The position numbers and the translations under genes were made by a program. From NCBI GenBank assembly GCA_014529385.2, contig CM043956.1, positions 63,740,620 to 63,804,619 on the forward strand: 64,000 nucleotides of DNA, written 5' to 3'. Within the stretch, counting starts at the first letter, position 1, and every line of letters starts with the position of its first letter. Positions 12,788 through 24,099 of this stretch are shown one piece after another. The DNA comes from Adiantum capillus-veneris. Taxonomy: Eukaryota > Streptophyta > Polypodiopsida > Polypodiales > Pteridaceae. The notes under the pieces were generated by a model. The model saw only the letters and a program-made list of their open reading frames with translations, ran no database searches and was not told where the DNA came from.

Positions 12788-14369
12788 ATGGCTCAACATA
12801 ATCAAGATAATTTAATTAATATTGACAAATATTTGGCTCATGGTATAAAATTTGATGATGGTTGTAGAGTTTTCAACCACCTTATTGAAAAGTTACAAGA
12901 AGCACTCGAAAACCATATCTTGCAAGCATTGGTACAAAGAAAAATTAAATCCCTTCAAGCTCAAGTGCCCCCAAGTGCCCAAGAAGAGAGAATTACTGCG
13001 AAGCCTCCTAGTGAGACCTCCAAAAGAGGAATCTCTTTGGGTAAAAAAGAGTAGATATGGAAAGGACCTCCCAAGAAAACTGCACAAGAAGAAGAAGTGT
13101 ACTTTGAACTCTCAAGGGAGAGGTATGATAGTTGTGCATAATCCCTTTATTGTGAACAAGTTGGGATTAATAGGCACAAAGGAAAAGCCTCATGTCGAGT
13201 CTAAGGAGAAGCCGCCAAAGCTGAACATTCCGAATGCAAAGCTTAGGCGAGTGATTGTGGCTATATTTTGCATCAACACACAAAATATGCATGTGGGTTT
13301 ATACAAATATGCTGACAGAGAGAAAATGCTATACTACGGGTGTGATGAACCCAATGTGAGGGAGTTAATAGAGCAAAAATACTTGTTTGTGTTCACATAA
13401 AAAGTGGAGAGAGATACACGTGTAATCATGTTAGACAAGTATGGTTGAAGATATTCAGTTGTGAGACACAAAGAGCTCAAGGGATATACGTACTTTGGAG
13501 GGCCACACCACCAGTACTATGTCACCCCCTACATTCATAAACCTACTTTCTCTAAAACAACAAGACCAAAACTATGAGAGTGAGTCTGCCTAGAACCCGA
13601 GTGGAAGATTCTTTTAGTTGACCACATTTTTTTGAGCCAAGATCGATGGCATCTTTGTATGACCATGCATCAAGGTAGTGATATTCAAGACATGATTTTC
13701 AGCACAAGGATGCCTGATACTAGAACTAAGGGTAGAGACGCAAGACCGAAGGAGAGGGTGATTAATCAAACACCCTCTAGAGCACCTATCAAACAGTATG
13801 AGACAAGAGATATAGTGGTAGGAGAGCCTAGAATGATGAGAATGGTAGGAAAAACTCAAATAATATGACCTTCTCAAGTGGCGAAGTGTGTGCCCAAGAA
13901 GTACAGAGGATCAAGAGATCCATACGCACATGTTTCTATATTTAAGCAAGTCTTAAGAGTGAAACAAGTTGCAGATTTCCATACAGAGTATGAAGGATTT
14001 GGGTTGCATTGGAAGAAATGACGTTGACTTGGTTCCAACTATTGAACAACCAATTTTTTTTTAATATTGACTTGCAAGAGTTGGTCGAGGAAATCTCTAA
14101 GAGGATTATCAGGCACAACAAAATTTCCCAAATTTATGCTTTTATGCAGCAGAAGGAGAATGAAAAGGTGAAGGAAGCTTTTCTTTGCTTCAAGAAATGC
14201 ATTGAAAGATTTCCATTATGAGAGTCACCACAAGATAATTGCTTATGTGTTCTCTTTATAGAGGGCTTGAGAACAAAAACTCTCAAAAATGACTTGCACT
14301 TGAAAGCATGCACCACATTTGAACAAGTCACTAAGGAATCATTGTATCTAGTCAAAAACTATAAGACGT
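12788..14369 (+). pseudogene. E3 Ty3/gypsy gag, 5' part
   Basis: Capsid-coding part of an Athila/Tat-like gypsy element, broken by stops and frameshifts. The N-terminal part (12788-13400) is Lys-rich and not diagnostic. The capsid domain begins near 13880 with PKKYRGSRDPYAHVSIFKQV, then FHTEYEGFGL, TLTWFQLL and the YAFMQQKENEKVKEAFLCFK block. The same order occurs in E8 (YSGSGDPYDHLASFKQVL, FHTQFDGFVM, ALTWFQ, IYSFKQKHGESVRDC), so this is Retrotrans_gag. The frame ends at 14369 only because E4 is inserted there; it resumes at 18505. The ORF is non-functional. Confidence 0.75.
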
Positions 14370-15389
14370 TGTGAAGGATTGGGGGGTGGCCTCTATAACA
14401 CCTCCATACTCACAAGATATATGAGTAAAATTAAAGTAGCTCTCACAAGATGATAGGATCCAATCTCCACTCACAAACACACTCACCCTTGCATGCACAA
14501 AACCCACCCCGCCTACACTCGACTAGCTTCCCTCTATACTGTCATAGCCCTAGCTATGATCAATTGCAGTCAAGGAAGCAAAAAAGGCACTAAATTTTGG
14601 GAAAACAAACCAATGAAAACAAAGAAAAATCTCTGCACTTTTGTTCATAAACACCATTCCCTCACACCATCTCAGCAGCCCTTGCATATGCAGGAAGGGG
14701 CTCCAAAGTCGCTCCCAACCATGCACACAAACCCATCAAAAACCATGCCAATAATGAGTTATACAAAAACTCATGATGCTCAGCCAAAAAACTCATAAAA
14801 AACCATGGAAAACATGGGGAAACAACCTCCCATTCACAACAATAACAAGGGGCTTTCACTGCCAAACCTGAGTAACAGGCACACGCATACAAGAAAGCTT
14901 CGCTTCACGCAGCTTCCATCACCAAAAAGAGAGAAGAGGGGTGAAAGTGCAAAGGTCACCACCCATGTTCATGGCCTTCTTGATGAGAGACACACTCTCC
15001 AATCAAGGCTCCAGGACCTCGCACACACACACGGGCACCTCCACTACACAACCCCCACGCACCACCGCAGACTGCAGCAAGAGAGGCTTTCTTCTTCACA
15101 GCTGAAAACTCCCACTCACTCACGACCCCAAGCTGATAAAATTTTAGTTTTTCTTCATATTTTTAAAGCACTTACTCACACTTTGAAGTCTCGACACTTC
15201 TATGTACAAAAACAACAAAACTATGTACCATGCACAACTGGCACGCATGCGTACAGACAACTGGCACACACCACCTTTGTACACTTTGTACAAGCATGAT
15301 TTATTTGCATACAAGAGTCCTAAGAGCATCAGAAAACATCTCACAAAGACTTTGGGGTGGTCCGCACCATTTCACCAAAACACGTCACA
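14370..15389 (-). repeat. E4 LTR (3' LTR of the element)
   Basis: Runs from TGTGAAGGATTGG to ACACGTCACA in plus orientation and matches 17485-18500 along its whole length. Apparent ORFs inside it (for example 14493-14798, 14805-15299) occur in both copies and are LTR sequence, not genes. Confidence 0.92.
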
Positions 15390-15404
15390 TATTGCCCCCC
15401 CAAC
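15390..15404 (-). other. E4 polypurine tract
   Basis: On the minus strand a run of seven G (15394-15400) lies immediately upstream of the 3' LTR, in the position of the plus-strand primer. Confidence 0.5.
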
Positions 15405-15471
15405 AAGCATGGAACACTTTCAAGCGTTTCATGTGCATACTTTCACATCATTGTAAACATTCTCCTATTTT

Positions 15472-16249
15472 TCATGCCATAAAAGACCCAAAATATAAGA
15501 TGAGAGCTAAAAATAACATAGATTCTCTTACCATCCACCTCCATGTTGCATCCAATAAACATATGCATAACATAGTAGGAGCTTCTCCCACCAAAGCAAA
15601 ATCCCATATGCTATTGACACGAGACATTTGTCTTTTCCCTCTATCATACACATAATTTTTCATTGAATCCAAGCCAAAAATTTCATGCTTCAACTCATAC
15701 AAATCACTGGTTTCAAATATATCCATCAAAGCCTCTACATTCTCAACCATAATTTGTCTAGTCAAGACATTCAAAGTGTCCTTGCATGCCAAACCACAAA
15801 AGAGCACTTTCTCTTGCCTATCACAATTAAGACCATAAGACATGCCATCATCCATCTTGGCAAGCATATCAAAGCCACTAGCACAAAGCATATGACCATC
15901 CATATCATCAAAATTTCCAAAGCAAAGACCCTCTTTCATTAGCCTCAAAACTTCCTCTAATATTCTCTCGTGGTTGACATTAGAGCTTCCAACAACAAGT
16001 AGCTCACCAAGCAAGCCACTAATAGATATGCCATCATCAAGGACCACATCATCATGCAAAAATTTAGGCTGAAAATCAACAATCAAAGCATCCAAGTCAT
16101 TACATTTAAGCTCAACATGGGACTCCATAGAACCTTGTGCAACACAACCTTCCACATGATTGGCAACCATATGCATATCATCAAACATGTCATAAGTGGA
16201 AGCAAAGTATTGGATATCAGCCACCTCATCCTCACAATGGGTTCTCTGG
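15472..16249 (-). pseudogene. E4 gag ORF, C-terminal part (shifted frame)
   Basis: Continuation of the E4 gag polyprotein after a frame change near 16240. The open part covers 250 codons from 16224; the in-frame sequence just upstream reads EDEVADIQYF. It carries a third copy of an STYxxFDx motif (ASTYDMFDDMHM) already seen twice in the upstream frame (VSTYGLFDE, ASTPRLFDE), which supports the join. The rest is acidic with many Met and Cys residues. The last about 45 residues turn hydrophobic (LVGEAPTMLCICLLDATWRW, then MLFLALILYFGSFMA), resembling a membrane segment. It ends 68 bases before the PPT, so the ORF fills almost the whole internal region. There are no pol motifs. Confidence 0.65.
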
Positions 16250-17390
16250 TGACATTAAATGAATCCATATTGACCTCATTAACATCCAAGTGATAATCCA
16301 AATCACCAAAAGCATTTACATCATCATTGGCAGCCATAGGAAACTCATCAAACAACCTAGGAGTAGAGGCATAGTCTTCATCATCAACCACAAGAGAAGC
16401 ATGAGATTCTTGTAGACCATGAAACTCAACCACATCAGCATCCTCATACTCAAGAGGAGAGTCTATAAAACCCTCATCACATACATCATCCATTATAGAT
16501 GCTCCCACAACTTCGCATACCAAAGCATTTTCATCAAATAAGCCATATGTAGACACATAATCTCCATCCACATCAACATCACTCTTAACCATGGGAATCA
16601 AACCATTTTTCAAAGCAAAAAAATCAGCATCTCCAACATCAAGAGAAGAATCCATAGAATTGTTTATGTCTACATCATAAGCATTCACCACATGTATGTC
16701 ATTTTCTTCCACGTGATCACATGCTGCTACATTTGCATGCTTTGTTTCCTCCTCATCAATAGAAAGTGGCTTCTCAAGTTCATGACCATTTTCAACAACC
16801 TTATACAGTAAATCAACCAAGTGCAGATCCTTTATCTTCGGTGGCGCATCCAAACCTACCATAAGCCTTATCTTCCTCTCTTTGTTGTAGGCAACCTGTA
16901 GTGCTTCTTTCATGCTTTTTGGATTCTTCAATTCCACATGTGAACGCAAGGTAGGTTTCAACTTGCTTATCAACATTTTCAACCTCTCAAATTGCATGTG
17001 TGTACCATGTAACTCTTTCACTGAAATCACATTAGCATACTTCACACACTTTTCCCATTGCATCCATACATCATTGAACCTCTTCCAAAAGCAAGAAACA
17101 AACTCATCTTCGCGCATAGATAAGCTCTTCACCCTTGACCAAGCTTCATATGGAGTTGGCATCACTACATATCTTTGAAGAAATAATGATTCCAAGAGTG
17201 ACCAACAACTCTTATTTGCATCATTCAAGCTCTTATACCAGACATAAGAATCACCCTCAAGAAAGAGAGGAAACATACGCAACCATTCTGCTTCACAATC
17301 ATTTCCTGTCTGTAAACATTGCAATTGTACCTGTCTCAAGAACCTTCTCGGGTCCTTATCATCTTCACCTGTAAAACTTGGAGAACTCAT
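16083..17390 (-). CDS. E4 gag (Retrotrans_gag domain)
   Basis: Gag of the non-autonomous element, from an ATG at 17390 (the same frame is open a little further upstream with GTG). Residues 1-200 contain the classic capsid blocks: SPSFTGEDDKDPRRFLRQVQ, WLRMFPLFLEGDSYVWYKSL (hydrophobic ...LxxxAxxWY/F pattern), LFLQRYVV, then FWKRFNDVWMQW and LKPTLRSHVELKNPKSM..A. After that comes an acidic linker rich in Asp and Val with two STY/STP-LFDE repeats. The reading frame leaves the ancestral one after about residue 380, and the last about 55 residues to 16083 are out of frame. No CCHC zinc knuckle is visible. It would package its own RNA using pol proteins from a related element. Confidence 0.82.
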   Translation of the reverse strand: MSSPSFTGEDDKDPRRFLRQVQLQCLQTGNDCEAEWLRMFPLFLEGDSYVWYKSLNDANKSCWSLLESLFLQRYVVMPTPYEAWSRVKSLSMREDEFVSCFWKRFNDVWMQWEKCVKYANVISVKELHGTHMQFERLKMLISKLKPTLRSHVELKNPKSMKEALQVAYNKERKIRLMVGLDAPPKIKDLHLVDLLYKVVENGHELEKPLSIDEEETKHANVAACDHVEENDIHVVNAYDVDINNSMDSSLDVGDADFFALKNGLIPMVKSDVDVDGDYVSTYGLFDENALVCEVVGASIMDDVCDEGFIDSPLEYEDADVVEFHGLQESHASLVVDDEDYASTPRLFDEFPMAANDDVNAFGDLDYHLDVNEVNMDSFNVTREPIVRMRWLISNTLLPLMTCLMICIWLPIMWKVVLHKVLWSPMLSLNVMTWML

Positions 17391-17457
17391 GAACACAACT
17401 TACAAATAGAAGGTTGAGGTTGACTCCAGGGAAAGTCTCAACCGGAGAGCCAAAAAA

Positions 17458-17484
17458 GATCCTCAGAAAGGGGGCACCAAAACA
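17458..17484 (-). other. E4 primer binding site region
   Basis: Immediately after the 5' LTR (minus strand) the sequence reads TGTTTTGGTGCCCCCTTTCT. The TTTGGTGCCCC core resembles non-Met gypsy primer sites. The tRNA partner was not determined. Confidence 0.5.
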
Positions 17485-18500
17485 TGTGAAGGATTGGGGG
17501 GTGGCCTCTATAAGACCTCCATAATCACAAGATATATGAGTAAAAGTAAAGTAGCTCTCACAAGAGGATAGGATCCAATCTCCACTCACAAACACACTCA
17601 CCTTTGCATGCACAAAACCCCGCCTACACTCGACTAGCTTCCCTCTATACTGTCATAGCCCTAGCTATGATCAATTGCAGTCAAGGAAGCAAAAAAGGAA
17701 CTAAATTTTGGGAAAACAAACCAATGAAAACAAAGAAAAATCTCTGCACTTTTGTTCATAAACACCATTCCCTCACACCATCTCAACAGCCCTTGCATAT
17801 GCAGGAAGGGGCTCCAAAGTGGCTCCCAACCATGCACACAAACCCATCAAAAACCATGCCAATAATGAGTTATACAAAAACTCATGATGCTCAGCCAAAA
17901 AACTCATAAAAAACCATGGAAAACATGGGGAAACAACCTCCCATTCACAACAATAACAAGGGGCTTTCACTGCCAAACCTGAGAAGCAGGCACACACATA
18001 CAAGAAAGCTTCGCTTCACGCAGCTTCCGTCACCAAGAAGAGAGAAGAGGGGTGAAAGTGCAGAGGTCACCACCCATGTTCATGGCCTTCTTGATGAGAG
18101 ACACACTCTCCAATCAAGGCTCCAGGCCCTCGCACACACACAGGGGCACCTCCACAACACAACCCCCACGCACCACCGCAGACTGCAGCAAGAGAGGCTT
18201 TCTTCTTCGCAGCTGAAAACTCCCACTCACTCACGACCCCAAGCTGATAAAAGTTTGTTTTTTATTCATATTTTTAAAGCACTTACTCACACTTTGAAGT
18301 CTCAACACTTCTATGTACAAAAACAACAAAACTATGTACCCCGCACAACTTGCACGCATGTGTAGAGACAGCTGGCACACACCACCTTTGTACACTTTGT
18401 ACAAGCATGATTTATTTGCATCCAAGAGGCCTAAGAGCATCAGAAAACATCTCGCAAAGACTTTGGGGTGGTCCGCACCATTTCACCAAAACACGTCACA
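17485..18500 (-). repeat. E4 LTR (5' LTR of the element)
   Basis: 1,016 bp from TGTGAAGG to GTCACA in plus orientation, a near-identical direct copy of 14370-15389. Followed at once by ACGT, the second half of the target duplication. Confidence 0.92.
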
Positions 18501-19160
18501 ACGTATAGAGAGGTAATGGAGGATGTAGACACAAACACCATCAATTCCTCTTCTATAGCCAATGCTCCTACTTCAATCACAAAAGACGTGGATGAAGTGG
18601 TCCAAGAAGTGATCCGTAGAACGAACCAAACCTATCAACAAAAACCTAATTTGAGACCGCAACAGCCATAAGCAGTGAATGCTCCAAGAGTGTTGAAGTG
18701 GTCTGTCATTGAGCAGAAATACACCAACCATGATACAAGTGAGTGCTTTTGTAATCAAAATTATGTAAGGAACGAAAGGACATATGGACCTTCACTGGTG
18801 TAACAATTGTTACCACCTCTGAGGTGCTAGATTGGACCCAATACTGCAATCCGAGGAAACAAACCGCAACCTGTGTTGGTCCAAAAACCCCCTTGCCTAA
18901 TGATAAACAAGCTATTGTTTGATGCATGCCACCAATGATAGAGCCACTCATAAGTCAACCAATGAAGCCACCAATTTTTTACTACAAGGAGCCTACAAAA
19001 ACCCACACACGAGAACCCAAGGACGTAGCATATGCTATGGAGGATAGTCCATTTTGGGCCGACACTGGCAAAGCTACTGAAATTTCATATGTAGCTCAAA
19101 CTACTAGAAACCAATTTACGATGGATGAAAATACATTTATGTTCATAGAAAACTAGAATC
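18501..19160 (+). pseudogene. E3 gag, 3' part beyond the E4 insertion
   Basis: The first codons after the duplicated ACGT (YREVMEDVDTNTINSSS) continue the gag frame that stops at 14369 (LVKNYKT), so E4 inserted without other loss. A basic/Gln-rich tail follows (RRTNQTYQQKPNLRPQQP) and then a stop near 18669. Further pieces at 18920-19156 (MPPMIEPLISQPMKPPIFYY) match the Pro-rich gag region of E8 in character. No intact zinc knuckle remains. Confidence 0.6.
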
Positions 19161-19379
19161 AAAAGCCTAGAGGATGTCCGTCTTCTAGGATAGGAAAACC
19201 AATGGAGAACCACCAAAAGATGCCTAGCTAAGGGTCAATGAACAAAAATCTTTGGATTCTATGTTAAAGGGACCATCTACTCCAACACTCTGCTAAGAAT
19301 CTAGACAACACAAGAAAAGCGATTGTCAATGCCATTGGAATTTTACCTTGTTCAAGAAGATATGAGCTAGATACGATAG

Positions 19380-20030
19380 TTCCTATCAAAGTGGTGATTA
19401 GAGCTCAAGCTTAGGAAGCGTCCAAAAATCAGTCAGTGATAGATAAATTGAAACTTCCAAAGCATACCAAATTTGAAAGTGGGTCAGTGACAACTCAGCA
19501 GAAATTGTGGAAAGAAAAACGGGACAAAATGAAAGCAAAGAGGCTAAAGAAAAAGATAGCCTTGGAGACAGAGTTAAACCAAACATTCAAACATGAACAT
19601 GAGAGCAAAGAAAACACCAAGGGAATTGGAGAGTCAAAGACTATATCAGGCAGATCAGTCTTGGTTGAAAAGGTAAATGAGCATTTAGATGCTATGATGA
19701 AAGCCTACAAGGTGAGGTTGAAGAGCAATCAAGCTTTAGAACAAATATTGTTGACCTATTTGCATCCTGAAATAGAAACCATAAAGATGGAAATGTAAAA
19801 AAGACTCAAAGAGATCGATCAAGCTCTAATGTAACCAAAAACCTTGAAAACCCATGACCAAGTAATGCATGTGCGAGAAAAGGTAAACACTAGCACACTC
19901 GAGGAGAACAACGTGGGAAAACAAATCAAAATCTTTGGATTCTATGACGGCTGTGGATGGGATCACCTACTCAGACACTACGCTAAGAATCTAGACAATG
20001 AGAGCAAACCAACAATGGTAGAAAAAGAAA
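19380..20030 (+). pseudogene. E3 gag-pol linker
   Basis: A highly charged plus-strand frame (19436-19798; KEKRDKMKAKRLKKKIALET) followed by SGRSVLVEKVNEHLDAMMKA and YKVRLKSNQALEQ. E8 has the same pattern at 59740-60000 (RIKRRRSKRYEMRKQKQR, then GGSILVDKIFKPINATLEAY). It is the spacer between zinc knuckle and protease in this lineage; no enzymatic motif is present. 19160-19380 is broken sequence of the same element. Confidence 0.5.
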
Positions 20031-20865
20031 GACCATTGGATACGAGGGTTGTTGCTAACACAACAAGGACTAGGCTAGATCACTTGAGATGCCGCCAGTT
20101 CCTGAAGTGGATGAGAATTGGTCACAATCACTATGGGAGACAATCAAAAACCAAAAAGACAGAAGTGCCACGTTGCTGTTAGCACCAATTCTTGAGGTCA
20201 ATATGAATCATAAGATCTATCTTGGGGATATACAGTCAGTATATGGGGATGCAGGGATAGAAGTATCTTGGAGAGTAAACCAACAATCAGAAGAATATTA
20301 CCATCTTTTGTAGGAGAACATGAAACAAAATCTAAAGTGAAAATCATGCCATCTCAATGGAATTCGATTCTACAGATGATGGACACAAAAATCTTGCATG
20401 AATTGATGTCTTCTTCTATAAGATGCCCCATTACTCTTTCCAAACAAGGACCATTGGATATGGGGGTTGTTGCTAACACAACAGGGATTAGGCTAAATTG
20501 CTTGAGGTGCCACCAGTTCTTGAAGTGGACAAGAAATGGCCACAATTACTATGGGAGACAATCAAAAACCAAAAAGACAGAAGTGCCATGTTGCTATCAG
20601 CACCAATTCTTGAGGTCAATATGAATCATGAGATCTATCCTGGGATATACATTCAGTATATGGGTATGCAAGGATAGAAGTATCTTTGGAGAGTAAACCA
20701 ACAATCATAAGATTCTTACCATCTTTTGTAGGAGAATATGAAACAAAATCTAAAGGAAGATCGTGCCATCTCAATGGAATCCAATTTCAGAGATGACGAA
20801 CACAAAAAGCTTGCACAATTTGATGTCTTCTTCTATAAGATGCACCATTACTTCTAAAAGTCGGA
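20031..20865 (+). repeat. about 418-bp tandem duplication in the E3 linker
   Basis: The block starting GACCATTGGATA at 20031 recurs from 20449 and runs to about 20865, with a period of 417-418 bp and clear point differences. Both units include the PPVPEVDENW-type peptide and the repeated TTGATGTCTTCTTCTATAAG end. The corresponding segment is single in E8 (about 60180-60460). Confidence 0.85.
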
Positions 20866-21019
20866 CCATATTTGTGGGAACAAATGAGAAGAAACTTGGA
20901 AAAAATGGGGCTGAAAATCCTTCCATAGGATGAACTTGTATGTGAAATCATGGAAACGAATCAACCAAAGAAACCCAAAGTAGAGCATGTATCATTGAAT
21001 AAAGTGAGGGATTATTGCA

Positions 21020-21330
21020 AAGGCAAAGAAGGAAACACCACTTTATCGCTAGAATACAAGGAAGTAAAGACAATATCAATACTTGACAAAAGGGCCGCAT
21101 AGCCATTGCTACAAAGGGAATCTGGGAGAAATGGGGAAGACCAGTTCTCTGGAAAATGCGCATGAAGTCGCAACTAGCGGACGGTTATGTGGAGAGACCC
21201 TTACGAATGTTGGAAAAATTTATTGTATCCTCTTGAAAAATAGAATATGAACATACTTTTGTTGTAATTGATTTAAGAAAATGCAAGAACTTTGAAGTTA
21301 TCTTGGGGTGACCATTTATGAATCAACTCA
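21020..21330 (+). pseudogene. E3 retropepsin (protease), degenerate
   Basis: Aspartic protease of the gypsy pol, recognised by alignment by eye with E8. After EGNTTLSLEY comes ISILDKRA, where a DS/TG triad is expected, then IATKGIWEKWGRP, MRMKSQLADGYVERPLRMLE, YEHTFVVIDL and VILG. The D-S-G active site has become D-K-R, and stops near 21101 and 21236 break the frame, so it is dead. It is followed by FMNQLKMVQDWGYDHLYLRY, the usual transition to the RT linker. Confidence 0.6.
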
Positions 21331-22428
21331 AAATGGTACAAGATTGGGGCTATGACCATCTCTATTTACGATATAAGGGTATCACAACCAACATCAGCAC
21401 AAAGTATCATAATTACAGAGACATAAATCAAAACCCGGTAGACGATTTTGGTGTAACTATGGATTTTGGAACACAATTGTCTGCTTGGTTTAATGAAAGA
21501 TGGGCATATTTTGATGTGCAAAGCGTCGGAGTGCGGTAGCCTCAAAAGGGATAATTGCATCCTAGAGCACTTTGTAGAAGATAACTACCACATGTAAGAG
21601 TCCTTTCTAGAGGATTTGTTTAAACCCTTTTGATGGGAGAAAATATTGGCGACTCTAGATGTGTGCGTGAATGAGATAACCACCATGACCTTTTGTGACA
21701 AAGATGGTTAACGACATAATGCCTTTCTAGAAGATGAGACTAAAAAAACAAAAACCAGCAAAACAATCAATTGCAAATGCATAGTGGATGAACTTTCTAT
21801 TCAAGATCTTAGTGACAATGATGAGGATGAGTTCCATTATTCAAGAAGCAATGATTTTGGAAACAACATTAAAGACGAGCTTTCAAGCGGCTGAAAAAAC
21901 AAGAATGCGCCAAAACAAGATAAGCTGATATTCTATGAGTTTCCTAACCAAAAACTAAGGAGACAAAAAAGATATCAAATGGGAAACAAAAAAACAATGC
22001 AACAAATTTGAGAAACCAATACCAAATTTGATGACCAAAATGCAGTATCTCATGCTTGTGGGAGTGAATGACTGTGTTTAAGACAAAATAACCAAAAAAA
22101 ATTTGAACTTGACAACTTTTTGGTAGATTTTAAAGAAGCAGAGCAAAAAGAAAACAAAGGACACGGCTGAAACATCAATGGAGGTATCCAAAACCAAATG
22201 AAAAAGTGAATATCAAAAGTAAAAATGAACACTGAAGGAGGTTTGGATAACTGAAATGGAAAGTGAAGAAAATTCTAGCACTAAATAGTTTGATGCACCC
22301 TCTCACTACAAGAAGCACACCATTCATGACAGGCGTATTGTGATTGAACAACCAATACAAGAGTCTAAAGAACTAGAACATCATACGATGGACCCAAGAA
22401 GGCAAAGAAAATTGATCTTGCTAAACTA

Positions 22429-23480
22429 GGGGAGGAACCAAGACCGGCATACATAGCCACGGATCTCATCAAAGAGGATGTGCAGATTTTGATAGTTACT
22501 CTCAAGCAATATAGAGATGTATTTGCTTGGTCGTACAAGGATCTTAAGGGAGTAGATATGAGCATATGACAACATACTATACCCCTTAAGAGCTATGCTA
22601 AGCTGCACAGACAATGTCCCTATACATATAACAAAACATTTGTGAAGAAAATAAAAAAGGAGATAGAAAAAATTGAAGGAAGCAGATTTTATCTACGAGA
22701 TAGAGCACACAGAGTGGATGTCACCCATTGTGGTGGTGTCCAAAAATAGCAGTAAATTGCTAGTGTGCATAAATTTGAAATAGGTAAATGTTGCCACGAT
22801 TAGAGACAATTAGCCCTTACCAATCACAAATCATGTGATTGAGAGAGTCGCGTACAAGGAAGATCACAGCTTTCTTGATAGATTTTTGGGCTACAACCAA
22901 CTTGCCATTAAGACAAAGGATCAACAAAAAACCACCTTTTCCATAGAATGGGACATATTTGCTTATCGAGTGATGCCATTTGGCCTAACCAATGCACTTG
23001 CCATATTCCAAAGGTTGATGAGTCACGTATTCAAAGAGTAACAAAGACAATTCTTAGAAATTTATATGGATGACATGTGTATGCATTTTTCCAAAGAGAC
23101 AAACATGTCGAACACTCGAAAAAGATCTTTGAGAAGTGGAGAACTTATTGCATTTGCCTGAACCTTGAAAAGTAAGTCTTCATGGTAAGACAAGGTAAGA
23201 TTTTAGGTATATTGTGTCCAAAAATGAAAATTTTACAGATCTTGAGAAGATACAAGTCATTGTGGCTCTCCCAAGACCCACCAAAGTTAGAGATGTACAA
23301 GCCTTTACGGGCCATTGTGACTATTATCAAAGGTTTATTTACATGTATGCAATTGTTGCAAAACCTCTCTATGCTCTCATCACAAAATTTGAGTGTAATA
23401 AGAAATGTGAGAAAGCATTTCAACAATTGAAGCAGAGACTTATTTTTGCTTCAATTTTGAAATCTCATGATTGAAACGAT
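22429..23480 (+). pseudogene. E3 reverse transcriptase, degenerate
   Basis: Ty3/gypsy RT. The N-terminal block reads LGEEPRPAYIATD, then YRDVFAWSYKDLKGVD and QHTIPLK, typical of the Athila/Tat group. After frameshifts, [40 protein letters not shown] and the catalytic EIYMDDMCMHFS (YMDD at 23063-23074) are readable. The thumb region continues as VQAFTGHCDYYQRFIYMYA. Several indels and stops separate these blocks. The YMDD box itself is intact but no continuous enzyme can be made. Confidence 0.75.
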
Positions 23481-23900
23481 CTTTTTCACGCTCATGTACA
23501 CGCGTCGACCTACACAATTGGATGCATCCTAGAGCAACATCTAGAGAGCAATGTGGATTTTCTAATCTGTTACTCCAATAGACATCTCACTAGTGTGGAG
23601 AAAAATTACACTACCACATAAAGAGAAGGCTTGCAGTTAAAAAGTTTAGACATTACCTTCTCGCAAACAAATTTTTATTCTTTGTGGATCACTAGGCACT
23701 ATGTATTTAGTGAACAAACCATGCAATATTGGTCGTATCTTTGATGGTTCATAATATTTCTAGAATTTTATATCACTGTAGTGGTCAAGAAAGGGACTAC
23801 TCATTAGAGGGAAGACCATTTATCATAGTTGATACACAGGGAAGCACCTCTAGGAATTGATGACGACTTGCCAGATTCTTATCTTTTCAACATCTTGATG
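23481..23900 (+). pseudogene. E3 RNase H remnant
   Basis: Follows RT in the usual order: an HVHASTYTIGCIL-type start near 23495, then NYTTT and REGLQL near 23607-23640, RHYLLANKF near 23650, and LVNKPCNIGRI near 23710. E8 has the same blocks at 62760-63030. Degenerate, with many stops. Confidence 0.5.
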
Positions 23901-24099
23901 ATACAAAGGTGGAGGGAACATGTGATACCATTGCTCACCAATGGTTCTTTGTAGATTGAAAGACGACCATCAATCATTGATCACTCATGCCCACTAGTGC
24001 TAATAGCTAGAAAGCAAGGAAATAATGGAATACTTATTAGACTATGCATAGAGTCATCAGATAAAGAATTGTACTTGAGACAAGCTCATGTACAAATGA

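Larger units (their letters stand above)
14370..18500 (-). mobile_element. E4: gag-only LTR retrotransposon (TR-GAG type)
   Basis: Complete non-autonomous element of 4,131 bp. Two direct repeats of 1,020 and 1,016 bp (TGTGAAGG...CGTCACA) enclose 2,095 bp holding one gag-derived ORF, a PBS-like site and a G-rich tract at the PPT position. No protease, RT or integrase is present, which matches the TR-GAG class described in plants. The bases ACGT lie on both sides (14366-14369 and 18501-18504), a 4-bp match to the expected target duplication. The two LTRs differ at roughly 30-35 positions by eye (about 3%) plus one 4-bp indel, so the insertion is younger than the E3 copy that it interrupts. Confidence 0.88.

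Noticed and set aside
14493-15299. ORFs in the E4 LTR (101 and 164 codons)
   Set aside because: They recur with substitutions and altered ends in the second LTR (17604-18365) and have no domain; they are LTR sequence.
22304-22320. CACTACAAGAAG resembling a CACTA terminus
   Set aside because: It lies inside the E3 pol frame (HYKKHTIHDRRIVIEQ), whose second half matches E8 (IIVEQPVREL), so it is coding sequence and not the missing left end of E5.
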